Source: Balneolales bacterium
GTDB taxonomy: Bacteria > Bacteroidota > Rhodothermia > Balneolales > HLUCCA01
Direction of reading: 5' to 3'
Assembly (NCBI GenBank): GCA_024711145.1
Contig: JANJTJ010000051.1
Coordinates: 1 to 55,429 of the forward strand
Length of the DNA: 55,429 nt
Shown here: positions 1 to 7,225 of the stretch, piece by piece
Layout: each line of letters begins with the position of its first letter
Position numbering within the stretch: position 1 is the first letter of the stretch
The notes under the pieces: generated by a model
What the model was told of the DNA's origin: nothing
Seen by the model: only the letters and a program-made list of their open reading frames with translations
Databases searched by the model: none
Program-made: the position numbers and the translations under genes

Positions 1-182
1 ACTAAAGATCGCTCAACTGCTACATCATATACCAGCACATACCGGTTAGGAACGATTTCGAGGGCAACCTGCTTTCCATAATAGTAGTGGTAGTAATTTG
101 CGTTATTATTTTGCGCAAATACCACAAATGGAATTGACAGAAGCATCAAACATACTACTGAACATGGCTTCATAGTTTTCAT
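1..182 (-). CDS. Secreted protein with protease-propeptide-like N-terminus (3' end outside window)
   Basis: Reading the minus strand from ATG at 182 gives 60 residues before the window ends. The first 23 or so form a clear signal peptide (MKTMKPCSVVCLMLLSIPF, then VVFAQ). The mature part begins with a tyrosine-rich stretch, NYYHYYYGKQVALEIVPNRY, followed by VLVYDV. This Y-Y-Y-x-GK-x-(5-8)-P-N-x-Y-V pattern resembles the start of fervidolysin-type propeptides in secreted S8 proteases of this group, and a similar stretch occurs in the gene just upstream (224-943). Whether a catalytic domain follows cannot be seen. The gene is too short to appear as a long open frame here; the signal peptide is the main support. 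Confidence 0.6.
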   Translation of the reverse strand, partial: MKTMKPCSVVCLMLLSIPFVVFAQNNNANYYHYYYGKQVALEIVPNRYVLVYDVAVERSL

Positions 183-223
183 GATTATTGAATGTTACAT
201 GCCTTGTACTAATGGATTTTTAT

Positions 224-943
224 TTAGTCTAGAATAAATGCGAATACAGGATCTGCGGCCTCAATCGAAGCAATAGTTTCCGTATAGTGATTTACAAGTG
301 ACAGCGGGTCTAGTCGCGATGCTTTGGATGTTCGCAAAAGATAGGGCGGTTCTATGAAGGGCATCCGCAATAGGTGATCGATAGCCATCAAACTGTCCAA
401 TATTGCCAATTCCCGCTCCTCGGATACCTCATCTTTAAACGTGATTAGGATGCGATCGGCAAGCATAAGAGCTTGCCCGTATTTATTAAGAAAGACCGGG
501 AGGGCATACTTCACTTCCGGTCGGTTGCCTAGGTGATTTAGGGTTGAATCTCCATAGGTGGTATAATAATTCTCTGCTGGTTTATTGACGACTCGTGCCA
601 AAACATGTTTGACGGAATACGCATTACTATGATATAATAAATCGTACTCATTTAGAATTCTCATCAAGTTTTCTTGTGAAATTTCTTCAATAAATTCAAT
701 GGATACAAAATTACGGTTGCGCGTCCACTGAATTTTGGTTTTATCTGCCGTATATATATAAAATCCTTTTTCACAACCGAAATCCATGAAATCCTGAAAT
801 TGGCTGAATGATGGGTATCCATCAAGGCTACATGGGCTTCGCTCTACATGATCTTCCCCAAACCAATCGCAACCAGCTACCGCAATAATCAGCAAAAGCG
901 CGAAGAATCGAAACGGGAGACTTGGAGAGGTCGAAGCATGCAT
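224..943 (-). CDS. Lipoprotein resembling a stand-alone subtilase propeptide
   Basis: 239 residues from ATG at 943. An in-frame start further upstream (994) was rejected because the 943 start gives a proper lipoprotein signal: hydrophobic core LLLIIAVAGC with the lipobox cysteine at residue 25. The mature part has features of fervidolysin-like N-terminal prodomains: GFYIYTADKTKIQW near residue 60, EVKYALPVFLN around 145, then ADRILITFKD and a final AADPVFAF. The last matches the AxPxF motif that usually sits just before the protease domain. Here the protein stops at that point, so no Asp-His-Ser catalytic domain is present. Codons are noticeably AT-richer than in the rest of the window. The family assignment is by pattern only; it may be a free-standing inhibitor or a decayed protease. 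Confidence 0.6.
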   Translation of the reverse strand: MHASTSPSLPFRFFALLLIIAVAGCDWFGEDHVERSPCSLDGYPSFSQFQDFMDFGCEKGFYIYTADKTKIQWTRNRNFVSIEFIEEISQENLMRILNEYDLLYHSNAYSVKHVLARVVNKPAENYYTTYGDSTLNHLGNRPEVKYALPVFLNKYGQALMLADRILITFKDEVSEERELAILDSLMAIDHLLRMPFIEPPYLLRTSKASRLDPLSLVNHYTETIASIEAADPVFAFILD

Positions 944-1027
944 AAATAGTGACGTAGACTCTTTTAGCATAGTGAAACACCTGCTATATGTCAAATCGCG
1001 ATGATCCGCACCAGGAGGGGTCGGGCC

Positions 1028-2116
1028 TCATTTCATCAGCGTGATCCGCAGCGTCCGCACCGTGCCGTCCGCCTGCAGGCGCACCAGGTAGATCCCCGAA
1101 GCCAGCCCGGCGCCGTCGAAGACCGCCTGATGCGACCCGGCCGGCATCACGCCGTTCGCCAGAACCGCCACTTCCCGACCCAGGAGGTCGTGGACGCTCA
1201 GCCGTGTCTGGCGGGCGGTGTCGAGCGTCCAGCGGATCTGCGTGGAAGGATTGAAGGGGTTGGGGTAGTTCTGGTGCAGAACTACGCTCGTCGGTTGATC
1301 CGTTTTGGGTGGGATAGACGTAGATACTGGCAGCATCCATCCTCGAAAAATCCCGGATTTGTTCTTATATCCGGTCATAATCATTCCACGGTGATTCACC
1401 GGCGTGCGGAATACCCCTACATCTTCGATGTAGTAATAGGGGCGATAGGGACGATATATCTCCGGAAAATCGCCCGGAAAAAACACGTTTGCCCCCTCCA
1501 CTAGCACTTCATCTACAAATTGCCTGCCCGTCGGAAGAAGATCCATCGCCTGATTGGACGTTACAGGATCATCAGCCCATATGATGCGCCGATCGATTCC
1601 ATCCGGAAATGCGATTACGGTATCCAATCTGACAACGGAGGGCAATCCAAAATCAGATGCGTTGTACGGGTTAGAATCAAACGGCCCAACTAGTTCAAAC
1701 CTGGCGAAGTGTGGCGCCAGAGAATCGCCTGTGGTCAACTCGAAATCAAATCGAACGACTTCCTGTCCATCCAGAAACTCCAAGAGTCGTGATCCTTCCA
1801 TCCTGTACAAATGAAAGGATTGGTGATTCGAATTCTCTTCCGTGAAATAGGCGGGGTTCATGCTCCACCAATCGCGCCAGGTCATCCATGAAACGACCGA
1901 CCAAGTGATTCCATTAAGAACCGTTTCAGACTGCACTTTTTCGATTCCAACCACATTTTCGCCATCAAGAGCAACGCAGCCGGACGTTAGTCCGAAACAG
2001 TTGTAGAAATGCCGTTCCGTGCCCACGGTCAGGTCATAATACTGGGCGGAAACCGGGTGGGTGCATACCAAGCCGCACAAAAGCGCCCATAACAAGGGGT
2101 TGAGGTGTACTCTCAT
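1028..2116 (-). CDS. Secreted protein with C-terminal type IX sorting domain
   Basis: 362 residues from ATG at 2116. This start places a signal peptide at the N-terminus (MRVHLNPLLWALLCGLVC, then THPVSAQ); longer in-frame starts up to 2260 would bury it. The central 250 residues are rich in aromatic and polar residues, and I do not recognise a domain in them. The last 80 or so residues are a classic sorting domain: linker, NYPNPFNPSTQIRWTL, LSVHDLLGREV, then GIYLVRL and a terminal TLRITLMK. Proteins of this kind are exported by Sec and then secreted or anchored by the type IX secretion system, which fits the PorZ-like gene at 34635. Slightly AT-richer than the bulk of the window. The cargo function is unknown. 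Confidence 0.85.
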   Translation of the reverse strand: MRVHLNPLLWALLCGLVCTHPVSAQYYDLTVGTERHFYNCFGLTSGCVALDGENVVGIEKVQSETVLNGITWSVVSWMTWRDWWSMNPAYFTEENSNHQSFHLYRMEGSRLLEFLDGQEVVRFDFELTTGDSLAPHFARFELVGPFDSNPYNASDFGLPSVVRLDTVIAFPDGIDRRIIWADDPVTSNQAMDLLPTGRQFVDEVLVEGANVFFPGDFPEIYRPYRPYYYIEDVGVFRTPVNHRGMIMTGYKNKSGIFRGWMLPVSTSIPPKTDQPTSVVLHQNYPNPFNPSTQIRWTLDTARQTRLSVHDLLGREVAVLANGVMPAGSHQAVFDGAGLASGIYLVRLQADGTVRTLRITLMK

Positions 2117-2244
2117 ACCTCTGTGTAGTGTATGGTTCATAAACACATGGCAACATACTGCGATCCGCAGTGCCATGCTACCTTCTTGGCGCGGCTGGGG
2201 CGACGTGCGCATCGCCCTGGAGGAGGATGCGCTGTTCACCGGGG

Positions 2245-2271
2245 GCCGCCTGCGTTTCATCGCAGGGCGGC
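2245..2271 (-). other. GC-rich hairpin after sucC, possible weak terminator
   Basis: On the minus strand, 15 bp after the sucC stop, GCCGCCCTGCG pairs with CGCAGGCGGC around a 6-nt loop (one bulged C). No T-run follows, so it is not a standard intrinsic terminator; it may protect the 3' end of the sucC transcript. The rest of 2117-2285 shows no gene. Confidence 0.25.
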
Positions 2272-2285
2272 AGGAGGGTTTGTGA

Positions 2286-3491
2286 TCAGGCCAGCGCCTG
2301 CGTCACCGCTTCGGCGGCTTCCTTGAGCAGCACGGCGGAGACCACGTTGAGGCCGGAGTTGTCGATGATGACTTTGGCCTCTTCGGCGTTGGTGCCCTGA
2401 AGGCGCACGATGATGGGCACCTGGGCCACTTTGGCGGCGATCTCGGGGTCTTTCACGGCTTCCACGATGCCGTTGGCCACGCGGTCGCAGCGCACGATGC
2501 CCCCGAAGATGTTGATGAGGATGGCCTTCACGTTGGGGTCGCCCAGGATGATCTTGAAGCCGTTCTTCACGGTCTCCACGTTGGCGCCGCCACCCACGTC
2601 GAGGAAGTTGGCGGGCTGACCGCCGGCCAGCTGGATGATGTCCATGGTGGCCATGGCCAGGCCGGCTCCGTTCACCATGCAGCCCACGTTGCCGTCGAGC
2701 TTGATGTAGTTCAGGTTGTACTTGCCGGCCTCGAGCTCGAAGGGATTCTCCTCGCTCTCGTCGCGCAGGGCGGCGATGGCGGGCTGGCGGTACAGGGCGT
2801 TCTCGTCGAAATTGATCTTGGCGTCGAGCGCGATGATGTCGTTGTCGGGCGTGAGCACCAGGGGATTCACCTCGATGATGGAGGCGTCGGTAGCCTCGAA
2901 GGCCTTGTACAGCTGTTGCATGAATTTGACGGCCTTCTTGAAGGCGTCGCCCTCCAACCCGAGGGCGAAGGCCAGGCGGCGGGCCTGGGCGGCGAACAGG
3001 GGCTGACCCGGTTCCACCCATTCCTTGATGATCTTCTCAGGCGTCTCTTCGGCCACTTTCTCGATCTCCACGCCCCCTTCGGTGGAGACCATGATCACGT
3101 TCTGGGACCGGCTGCGGTCGAGCAGCATGCCCAAGTAGAATTCCTTGGCGATGTCCACCCCGTCGGTGATGTAGAGGCGGTTCACCTGTTTGCCTTCGGG
3201 GCCGGTCTGGATGGTGACCAGCACATCGCCCAGCAGGCTTTCGGCGGCGGCTTTCACCTCATCCACACTGCGGGCCAGGATCACGCCTTTGGCGCCGCTT
3301 TTCACCGTGCGGCCCTTGCCGCGACCGCCGGCATGGATCTGCGCCTTCACCACGAACAGGGTAGCGCCCTTGGCTTTCAGTTCATTCGCTGCGGCAACGG
3401 CCTCTTCCACAGAGAAAGCGGCGATGCCGGCCGGTACGGCCACACCGTATTGGGCGAGAAGTTCTTTGGCCTGGTATTCGTGGATGTTCAC
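2286..3491 (-). CDS. sucC: Succinyl-CoA ligase (ADP-forming), beta subunit
   Basis: 401 residues from a GTG start at 3491 (reads [20 protein letters not shown], the family N-terminus). The open frame continues far upstream but only out of register through the next gene. SucC forms the ATP-grasp subunit of the TCA-cycle enzyme that converts succinyl-CoA, ADP and phosphate into succinate, CoA and ATP. Visible signatures are [12 protein letters not shown] (nucleotide binding, about residues 45-57), [12 protein letters not shown] (metal-binding Glu-Asn), [12 protein letters not shown], and [17 protein letters not shown] near the C-terminus. The length is normal (family about 385-400). The partner sucD is not adjacent. 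A phosphatase gene lies 41 bp upstream on the same strand, so the two may be co-transcribed. No clear Shine-Dalgarno sequence. Confidence 0.96.
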   Translation of the reverse strand: MNIHEYQAKELLAQYGVAVPAGIAAFSVEEAVAAANELKAKGATLFVVKAQIHAGGRGKGRTVKSGAKGVILARSVDEVKAAAESLLGDVLVTIQTGPEGKQVNRLYITDGVDIAKEFYLGMLLDRSRSQNVIMVSTEGGVEIEKVAEETPEKIIKEWVEPGQPLFAAQARRLAFALGLEGDAFKKAVKFMQQLYKAFEATDASIIEVNPLVLTPDNDIIALDAKINFDENALYRQPAIAALRDESEENPFELEAGKYNLNYIKLDGNVGCMVNGAGLAMATMDIIQLAGGQPANFLDVGGGANVETVKNGFKIILGDPNVKAILINIFGGIVRCDRVANGIVEAVKDPEIAAKVAQVPIIVRLQGTNAEEAKVIIDNSGLNVVSAVLLKEAAEAVTQALA

Positions 3492-3532
3492 GGGAAAGGG
3501 TAGGTGGTGGGTGGTAGTTGGTTGACGGGGAG

Positions 3533-4135
3533 TCAAAGGTACGAAGGGATGACCGATTCCCGGACCGCTTCCCACAGGGTGGCATGCGTGGGAATCCCGT
3601 TCCGGCGGATCCACTCCCGGTCCTGACCGGCATGATGGCGGGTGGCCAGGTACAAGGGCCGCATGCCCAGGGCCAGGGCGGGTTCCAGGTCGCTGGTCTT
3701 GTCGCCCGCCATCCAGGAGCGCCCGAAATCGATGCCGAAGCGTTCGGCCGCTTGGCGGAACAGGGCCGTTCCGGGCTTGCGTTCGTCGAGCAGGGCCGGA
3801 TCCAGCCCCTCGTGGAACTTGGGATGCCAGGGAGCCACATACCAGGCATCCACCCGGGCTCCGTGCCGGGCCAGCTCCGCATCGGCGTGGGCATGCAGGG
3901 CCTCCACCTGTTCCAGGGTGAACCGCCCCCGGGCCACCCCGCTCTGGTTGGTCACCACCACCACCAGCAAGCCGTGGTCGTTCATCCATTTCACCGCCTC
4001 GATGGCGCCGGGGCACCAGTCCCACTGCTCGGGCCGGTGCACGAAATCGTGGTCGATATTCAGCGTGCCGTCGCGGTCGAGGAAAAATGCGGCTTGCGGC
4101 TTACGGCCGACCGCCGACGGATAAGACGGAGTCAC
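3533..4135 (-). CDS. gmhB: GmhB-like HAD-IIIA phosphatase (heptose-bisphosphate phosphatase family)
   Basis: 200 residues from a GTG start at 4135. HAD motifs are complete: [10 protein letters not shown] (nucleophile Asp20, acid/base Asp22), [13 protein letters not shown], the lysine in ERKPG, and [12 protein letters not shown]. The closest relatives are D-glycero-D-manno-heptose 1,7-bisphosphate phosphatases, which supply ADP-heptose for LPS or S-layer glycans. Two oddities: the cysteine-rich zinc loop of classical GmhB is replaced by [20 protein letters not shown], which has no cysteines; and the first 15 residues ([15 protein letters not shown]) are encoded inside the repeat at 4089-4129, so the original start may have been lost or altered. 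It could also act on histidinol phosphate or another sugar phosphate. Confidence 0.8.
   Translation of the reverse strand: MTPSYPSAVGRKPQAAFFLDRDGTLNIDHDFVHRPEQWDWCPGAIEAVKWMNDHGLLVVVVTNQSGVARGRFTLEQVEALHAHADAELARHGARVDAWYVAPWHPKFHEGLDPALLDERKPGTALFRQAAERFGIDFGRSWMAGDKTSDLEPALALGMRPLYLATRHHAGQDREWIRRNGIPTHATLWEAVRESVIPSYL
4089..4129. repeat. Left heptamer repeat flanking the four-helix-bundle gene
   Basis: Tandem imperfect units CGGCTTG, CGGCTTA, CGGCCGA, CCGCCGA followed by CGGATAAGACGG. The same units occur in inverted sense at 4571-4608. The repeat doubles as the first codons of gmhB on the minus strand. Confidence 0.65.
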
Positions 4136-4227
4136 AATGGTTCCGGAATTTGAACAAGATGTGTCAGGTAGCGGCTTCAGGGGCCTCTATCGGTAGAAGA
4201 TACCAAGCACCCCCAAGCCGGATTTCC

Positions 4228-4578
4228 ATGTCGTATTCCAAGTTGGAAGAACTGATGGCATACCAACATGCCGTTGAACTGAATGTGGCGGCATATCCGG
4301 TAATCAGCCGGATTCGGGACAGAGACATCCGGTCCCAAATGATCCGTTGCATGTTTTCCATACCATCCAACATCGCCGAAGGAGCGGGAAGGTATAGTGA
4401 TGCCGAATTCGCCAAATTCCTGACCTACGCTTCCGGTTCGTGCAAAGAATTGCATACCCAACTTCAGTTGAGTGTGAAATTGGGGTTGACCCGGGAAGAG
4501 ATCGCATCACCCATCATCACCATGTGCGATCGGCAATCGGCCCTGTTGTATGGATTGATCCGTGCGCTCCGCCGTTAG
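4228..4578 (+). CDS. Four-helix-bundle protein (S23 / 23S rRNA IVS-encoded family)
   Basis: 116 residues from ATG at 4228 (MSYSKLEELMAYQHAVELNV). Typical family features are the N-terminal L-x-x-x-x-A helix, the conserved turn SIPSNIAEGAGR (residues 51-62), then FAKFLTYASGSCKELHTQLQ and a C-terminal helix ending RALRR. Relatives were first seen in intervening sequences of 23S rRNA genes and form pentameric bundles; related Avd proteins serve diversity-generating retroelements. No reverse transcriptase, variable repeat or rRNA is present here, so this is an orphan copy. The gene sits between inverted-sense heptamer repeats, and its stop codon is supplied by the right repeat. It separates gmhB (divergent) from pyrR. 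Function unknown. Confidence 0.88.
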   Translation: MSYSKLEELMAYQHAVELNVAAYPVISRIRDRDIRSQMIRCMFSIPSNIAEGAGRYSDAEFAKFLTYASGSCKELHTQLQLSVKLGLTREEIASPIITMCDRQSALLYGLIRALRR

Positions 4579-4608
4579 CCGTTAGCCGTCAGCCGTCTTA
4601 TCTTATCC
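4571..4608. repeat. Right heptamer repeat flanking the four-helix-bundle gene
   Basis: GCCGTTAGCCGTTAGCCGTC, then AGCCGTCTTATCTTATCC. Read on the minus strand this is GGATAAGATAAGACGG followed by CGGCTGA and CGGCTAA units, the same vocabulary as 4089-4129 but opposite in orientation. It includes the TAG stop of the four-helix gene and ends 5 bp before the pyrR start. Confidence 0.65.
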
Positions 4609-4613
4609 AACCG

Positions 4614-5147
4614 ATGCCCTCCCGTCTTCTCCACGCCGACGATTTCGACCGCACCATCCGGCGCTTCGCTCAGCAATTCACGGAGCCCTACGACGACCTA
4701 TCCCCTTTGGCCATCATCGGCATGCAGACCCGTGGCGTGTATATCGCCAAGCGCATCCGAGACCGTATTCGCGAGTTCCGCGGGGTTGAGGTGCCCCTGG
4801 GTGTGTTGGACATCACCTTCTACCGCGACGATTTCCGCTCGCTGGACAAAGTACCTACGGCCAAAATCACCGAGATTCCCTTCGATCTGGACGGGTTGGA
4901 CATCATCCTGGTGGACGACGTGCTCTACACGGGCCGAACGGTGCGGGCCGCCATGGAAGCCCTCATGAGTTTCGGCCGGCCGCACCGGCTGCGCTTCTGC
5001 TGCATGGTGGACCGCGGTCATCGGGAGTTGCCCATATCCGCCGATTTCGTGGGCATCACCGTGCCTACCTACACCACCGAGCGGGTGCAGGTGCGCCTGG
5101 CCGAACTGGATGGCGAAGACGGCGTGGTCGTGACGGAGGGCGCGTGA
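4614..5147 (+). CDS. pyrR: Bifunctional PyrR regulator / uracil phosphoribosyltransferase
   Basis: 177 residues from ATG at 4614. The PRPP-binding signature DIILVDDVLYTGRTVRAA lies near residue 95, with the family motifs GMQTRGVYIAKRI and GVLDITFYRDDF before it. PyrR-family proteins bind pyr mRNA leaders or simply make UMP from uracil and PRPP. The gene overlaps pyrB by 4 bp (GTGA), so the two are one operon for pyrimidine synthesis. Only 35 bp separate it from the four-helix gene and that space is repeat, so there is no room for a PyrR attenuator directly upstream. Regulation by mRNA binding is therefore not evident here. The start is fixed by the first ATG before the conserved LLHADDFDRTI helix. 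Confidence 0.93.
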   Translation: MPSRLLHADDFDRTIRRFAQQFTEPYDDLSPLAIIGMQTRGVYIAKRIRDRIREFRGVEVPLGVLDITFYRDDFRSLDKVPTAKITEIPFDLDGLDIILVDDVLYTGRTVRAAMEALMSFGRPHRLRFCCMVDRGHRELPISADFVGITVPTYTTERVQVRLAELDGEDGVVVTEGA

Positions 5148-6082
5148 GCATGGGCGACTACGTCTTCAACCAGCGCCATCTGCTCGGTCTGGCCGATTAT
5201 TCCGCGGCCGACATCCGCCATGTGCTCGAGCAGACCCGCACCTTCCGCGAAATTCTGGAGCGGCCGGTACCCAAGGTGCCCACCCTGCGCGACAAAACCA
5301 TCGTGAACCTGTTCTACGAGAACAGCACGCGCACGCGGATCAGCTTCGAACTGGCCCAGCGCCGCATGGGTGCCGACGTGGTCAATTTCTCGGCCGCCAC
5401 CAGCAGCACCAAAAAGGGCGAATCGCTGAAAGACACCATCCGGAACATCGGATCCATGAAGATCGACATGGTGGTGGTGCGACATGAGAGTCCGGGTGCG
5501 GCCCATTTCCTCACCAAATGCGTGCCGGCGGCCATCATCAATGCCGGCGACGGGGCGCATGAGCACCCCACCCAGGCCCTGCTCGACATGTACTCCCTGC
5601 TGGTGCATTTCGGCCGTATCGAAGGCTTGCGGGTGAGCATCATAGGCGACATCACCCACAGCCGGGTGGTGCGTTCCAACATCATCGGTCTCACCAAGCT
5701 GGGTGCGAAAGTGACGGTATGCGGCCCCAAGACCATGATGCCGCCCTTCGTGGAAGAGTTGGGCGTGCGCGTGACCTATGACCTGGACGAAGCCCTGCGC
5801 GACTGCGACGCCGCCATGGCCCTGCGCATCCAGATGGAACGGCAGGACGGAGCCCTCTTCCCCAGCCTGCGCGAATACCACGAACGGTTCGGCATCCGCA
5901 TGAGGCATCTCGAACAGTACCCCGATTTCGTCATCCTGCATCCGGGTCCCATCAACCGGGGCGTGGAACTGCAGAGCGAGGTGGCCGACCACCCCCGCGC
6001 CCTCATTCTGGACCAGGTGACCAACGGCCTTGCCGTGCGCATGGCGGTGCTGTACCTGCTCAGCGGCGGGAGCCGGGTGTAG
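5144..6082 (+). CDS. pyrB: Aspartate carbamoyltransferase catalytic subunit
   Basis: 312 residues, normal length. It joins carbamoyl phosphate and aspartate in the first committed step of pyrimidine synthesis. Signatures: the carbamoyl-phosphate loop FYENSTRTRISFE, the mobile lysine loop SSTKKGES, HPTQALLDMYS, and the late HPGPINRGVE. The start is either GTG at 5144 (overlapping the pyrR stop as GTGA) or ATG at 5150; the overlap favours 5144. No pyrI regulatory subunit or dihydroorotase is adjacent. The stop codon is 3 bp from the end of the convergent glycosyltransferase at 6086, with no terminator between them. Confidence 0.97.
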   Translation: MSMGDYVFNQRHLLGLADYSAADIRHVLEQTRTFREILERPVPKVPTLRDKTIVNLFYENSTRTRISFELAQRRMGADVVNFSAATSSTKKGESLKDTIRNIGSMKIDMVVVRHESPGAAHFLTKCVPAAIINAGDGAHEHPTQALLDMYSLLVHFGRIEGLRVSIIGDITHSRVVRSNIIGLTKLGAKVTVCGPKTMMPPFVEELGVRVTYDLDEALRDCDAAMALRIQMERQDGALFPSLREYHERFGIRMRHLEQYPDFVILHPGPINRGVELQSEVADHPRALILDQVTNGLAVRMAVLYLLSGGSRV

Positions 6083-6085
6083 GGC

Positions 6086-7225
6086 TCAGCTCCTGCGGTC
6101 CAACAAGGCCGCCACCCGTTCCAGGTACATCCGCACTACCAGGTCCACATCGAACCGGGCCAGCACTTTGGCACGGCCGGCGGCTCCCATTTCCTTGCGG
6201 CGCGATTCGGGCAGGTCCAGGAACTCCCGCATGCGGGCGGCCAGGTCGGCGCTGTCGGCCCGGCGGCAGAGCAGGCCGTTCACGCCATGGTCCACCACCT
6301 CGCGGCACCCCACCACATCGGTGGTGATGATGGGCCGGCCCATGGATGCGGCTTCCAACAGCGAACGGGACAACCCCTCGCGGTAGGAAGGCAGCACCAC
6401 GCAATCGGCGGCGGCGATATGGGGGCGCACATCGGTGGTGGAGCCCAAATGCCGGATATGGCCGGCGTCTTCCCATCGTTTCACGGTTTCGGCGGGCACG
6501 GCGCTGGCCGCCACATCGCCCAAGGGCCCCAGAATATGGAACCGCGCCTCCGGATGCGTTTTGTGTACCTCGGCGGCGGCTTCCACGAACTCCCGCACGC
6601 CTTTGTCCCAATACAGGCGGGATATCATCAGGAAAACGGGTCCGCCCCCGTCCCCACCGGTTTCGCGTGGGGCGAAATGCACCGTATCCACCCCTTCCCC
6701 ATCCAGCACATGCACCGGCCGGTTTCCGATCAGGTTCTCCGACTGGAACACCTCGTGGTCGTCATGATTGAGGAACCAGACTTCGTCCGGAAATCTCAGC
6801 GCGAACCGGTAGAGCCGTTTGGATATGGCCGACCGCCAATCCCGATTGATGAAGGTGTAGCCCAGGCCGGATATGACGGCGATGGAGGGGATGCCGCAGA
6901 TGCGGGCCGCCAATGACCCATAGATGACCGATTTGATGGTGTAATTGAACACCAGCGCGGGCTTCTGACGCCGGAAGGCCCGCCAGAACCGGAAAAACGT
7001 GGCCAGGTCGCGCAGGGGGTTGGTTCCGCGGCTGTCGATGGGGATTTCATGGACCGAAACCCCCATATCGGTCAATTTGGGCCAGTATTCGTCTTTCGGA
7101 GCCAGCACGGCGATGGCGTAACCGGCCTCGGACAGCCCCTGCATGGGCTTTGCGCGGAAATTGTACAGGCACCAGGCCGTGTTCGCCGTGAACAGGATGC
7201 GGGGAGCGGGGTCAACTCGATTCAT
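6086..7225 (-). CDS. Family 4 glycosyltransferase (last gene of exopolysaccharide operon)
   Basis: 379 residues from ATG at 7225 (MNRVDPAPRILFTANTAWCL). The N-terminal Rossmann half (YNFRAKPMQGLSEAGYAIAV; TIKSVIYGSLAARICGIPSI) resembles PglA/CapM-type GT4 enzymes. The C-terminal half carries the nucleotide-sugar signature YREGLSRSLLEAASMGRPII with the paired glutamates of the E-x7-E motif. Expected role: cytoplasmic addition of one sugar to the undecaprenyl-linked repeat unit. It overlaps the upstream glycosyltransferase by 14 bp and closes the seven-gene operon that starts at 15523. Donor and acceptor cannot be read from sequence. Confidence 0.88.
   Translation of the reverse strand: MNRVDPAPRILFTANTAWCLYNFRAKPMQGLSEAGYAIAVLAPKDEYWPKLTDMGVSVHEIPIDSRGTNPLRDLATFFRFWRAFRRQKPALVFNYTIKSVIYGSLAARICGIPSIAVISGLGYTFINRDWRSAISKRLYRFALRFPDEVWFLNHDDHEVFQSENLIGNRPVHVLDGEGVDTVHFAPRETGGDGGGPVFLMISRLYWDKGVREFVEAAAEVHKTHPEARFHILGPLGDVAASAVPAETVKRWEDAGHIRHLGSTTDVRPHIAAADCVVLPSYREGLSRSLLEAASMGRPIITTDVVGCREVVDHGVNGLLCRRADSADLAARMREFLDLPESRRKEMGAAGRAKVLARFDVDLVVRMYLERVAALLDRRS

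Noticed and set aside
224-943. Frameshifted subtilase split over the two left-edge genes
   Set aside because: The second gene has its own signal peptide and restarts a propeptide-like N-terminus, so it is not the displaced catalytic part of the first.
4228-4578. Diversity-generating retroelement, since Avd proteins are four-helix bundles
   Set aside because: No reverse transcriptase, template repeat or variable repeat is found in the window.
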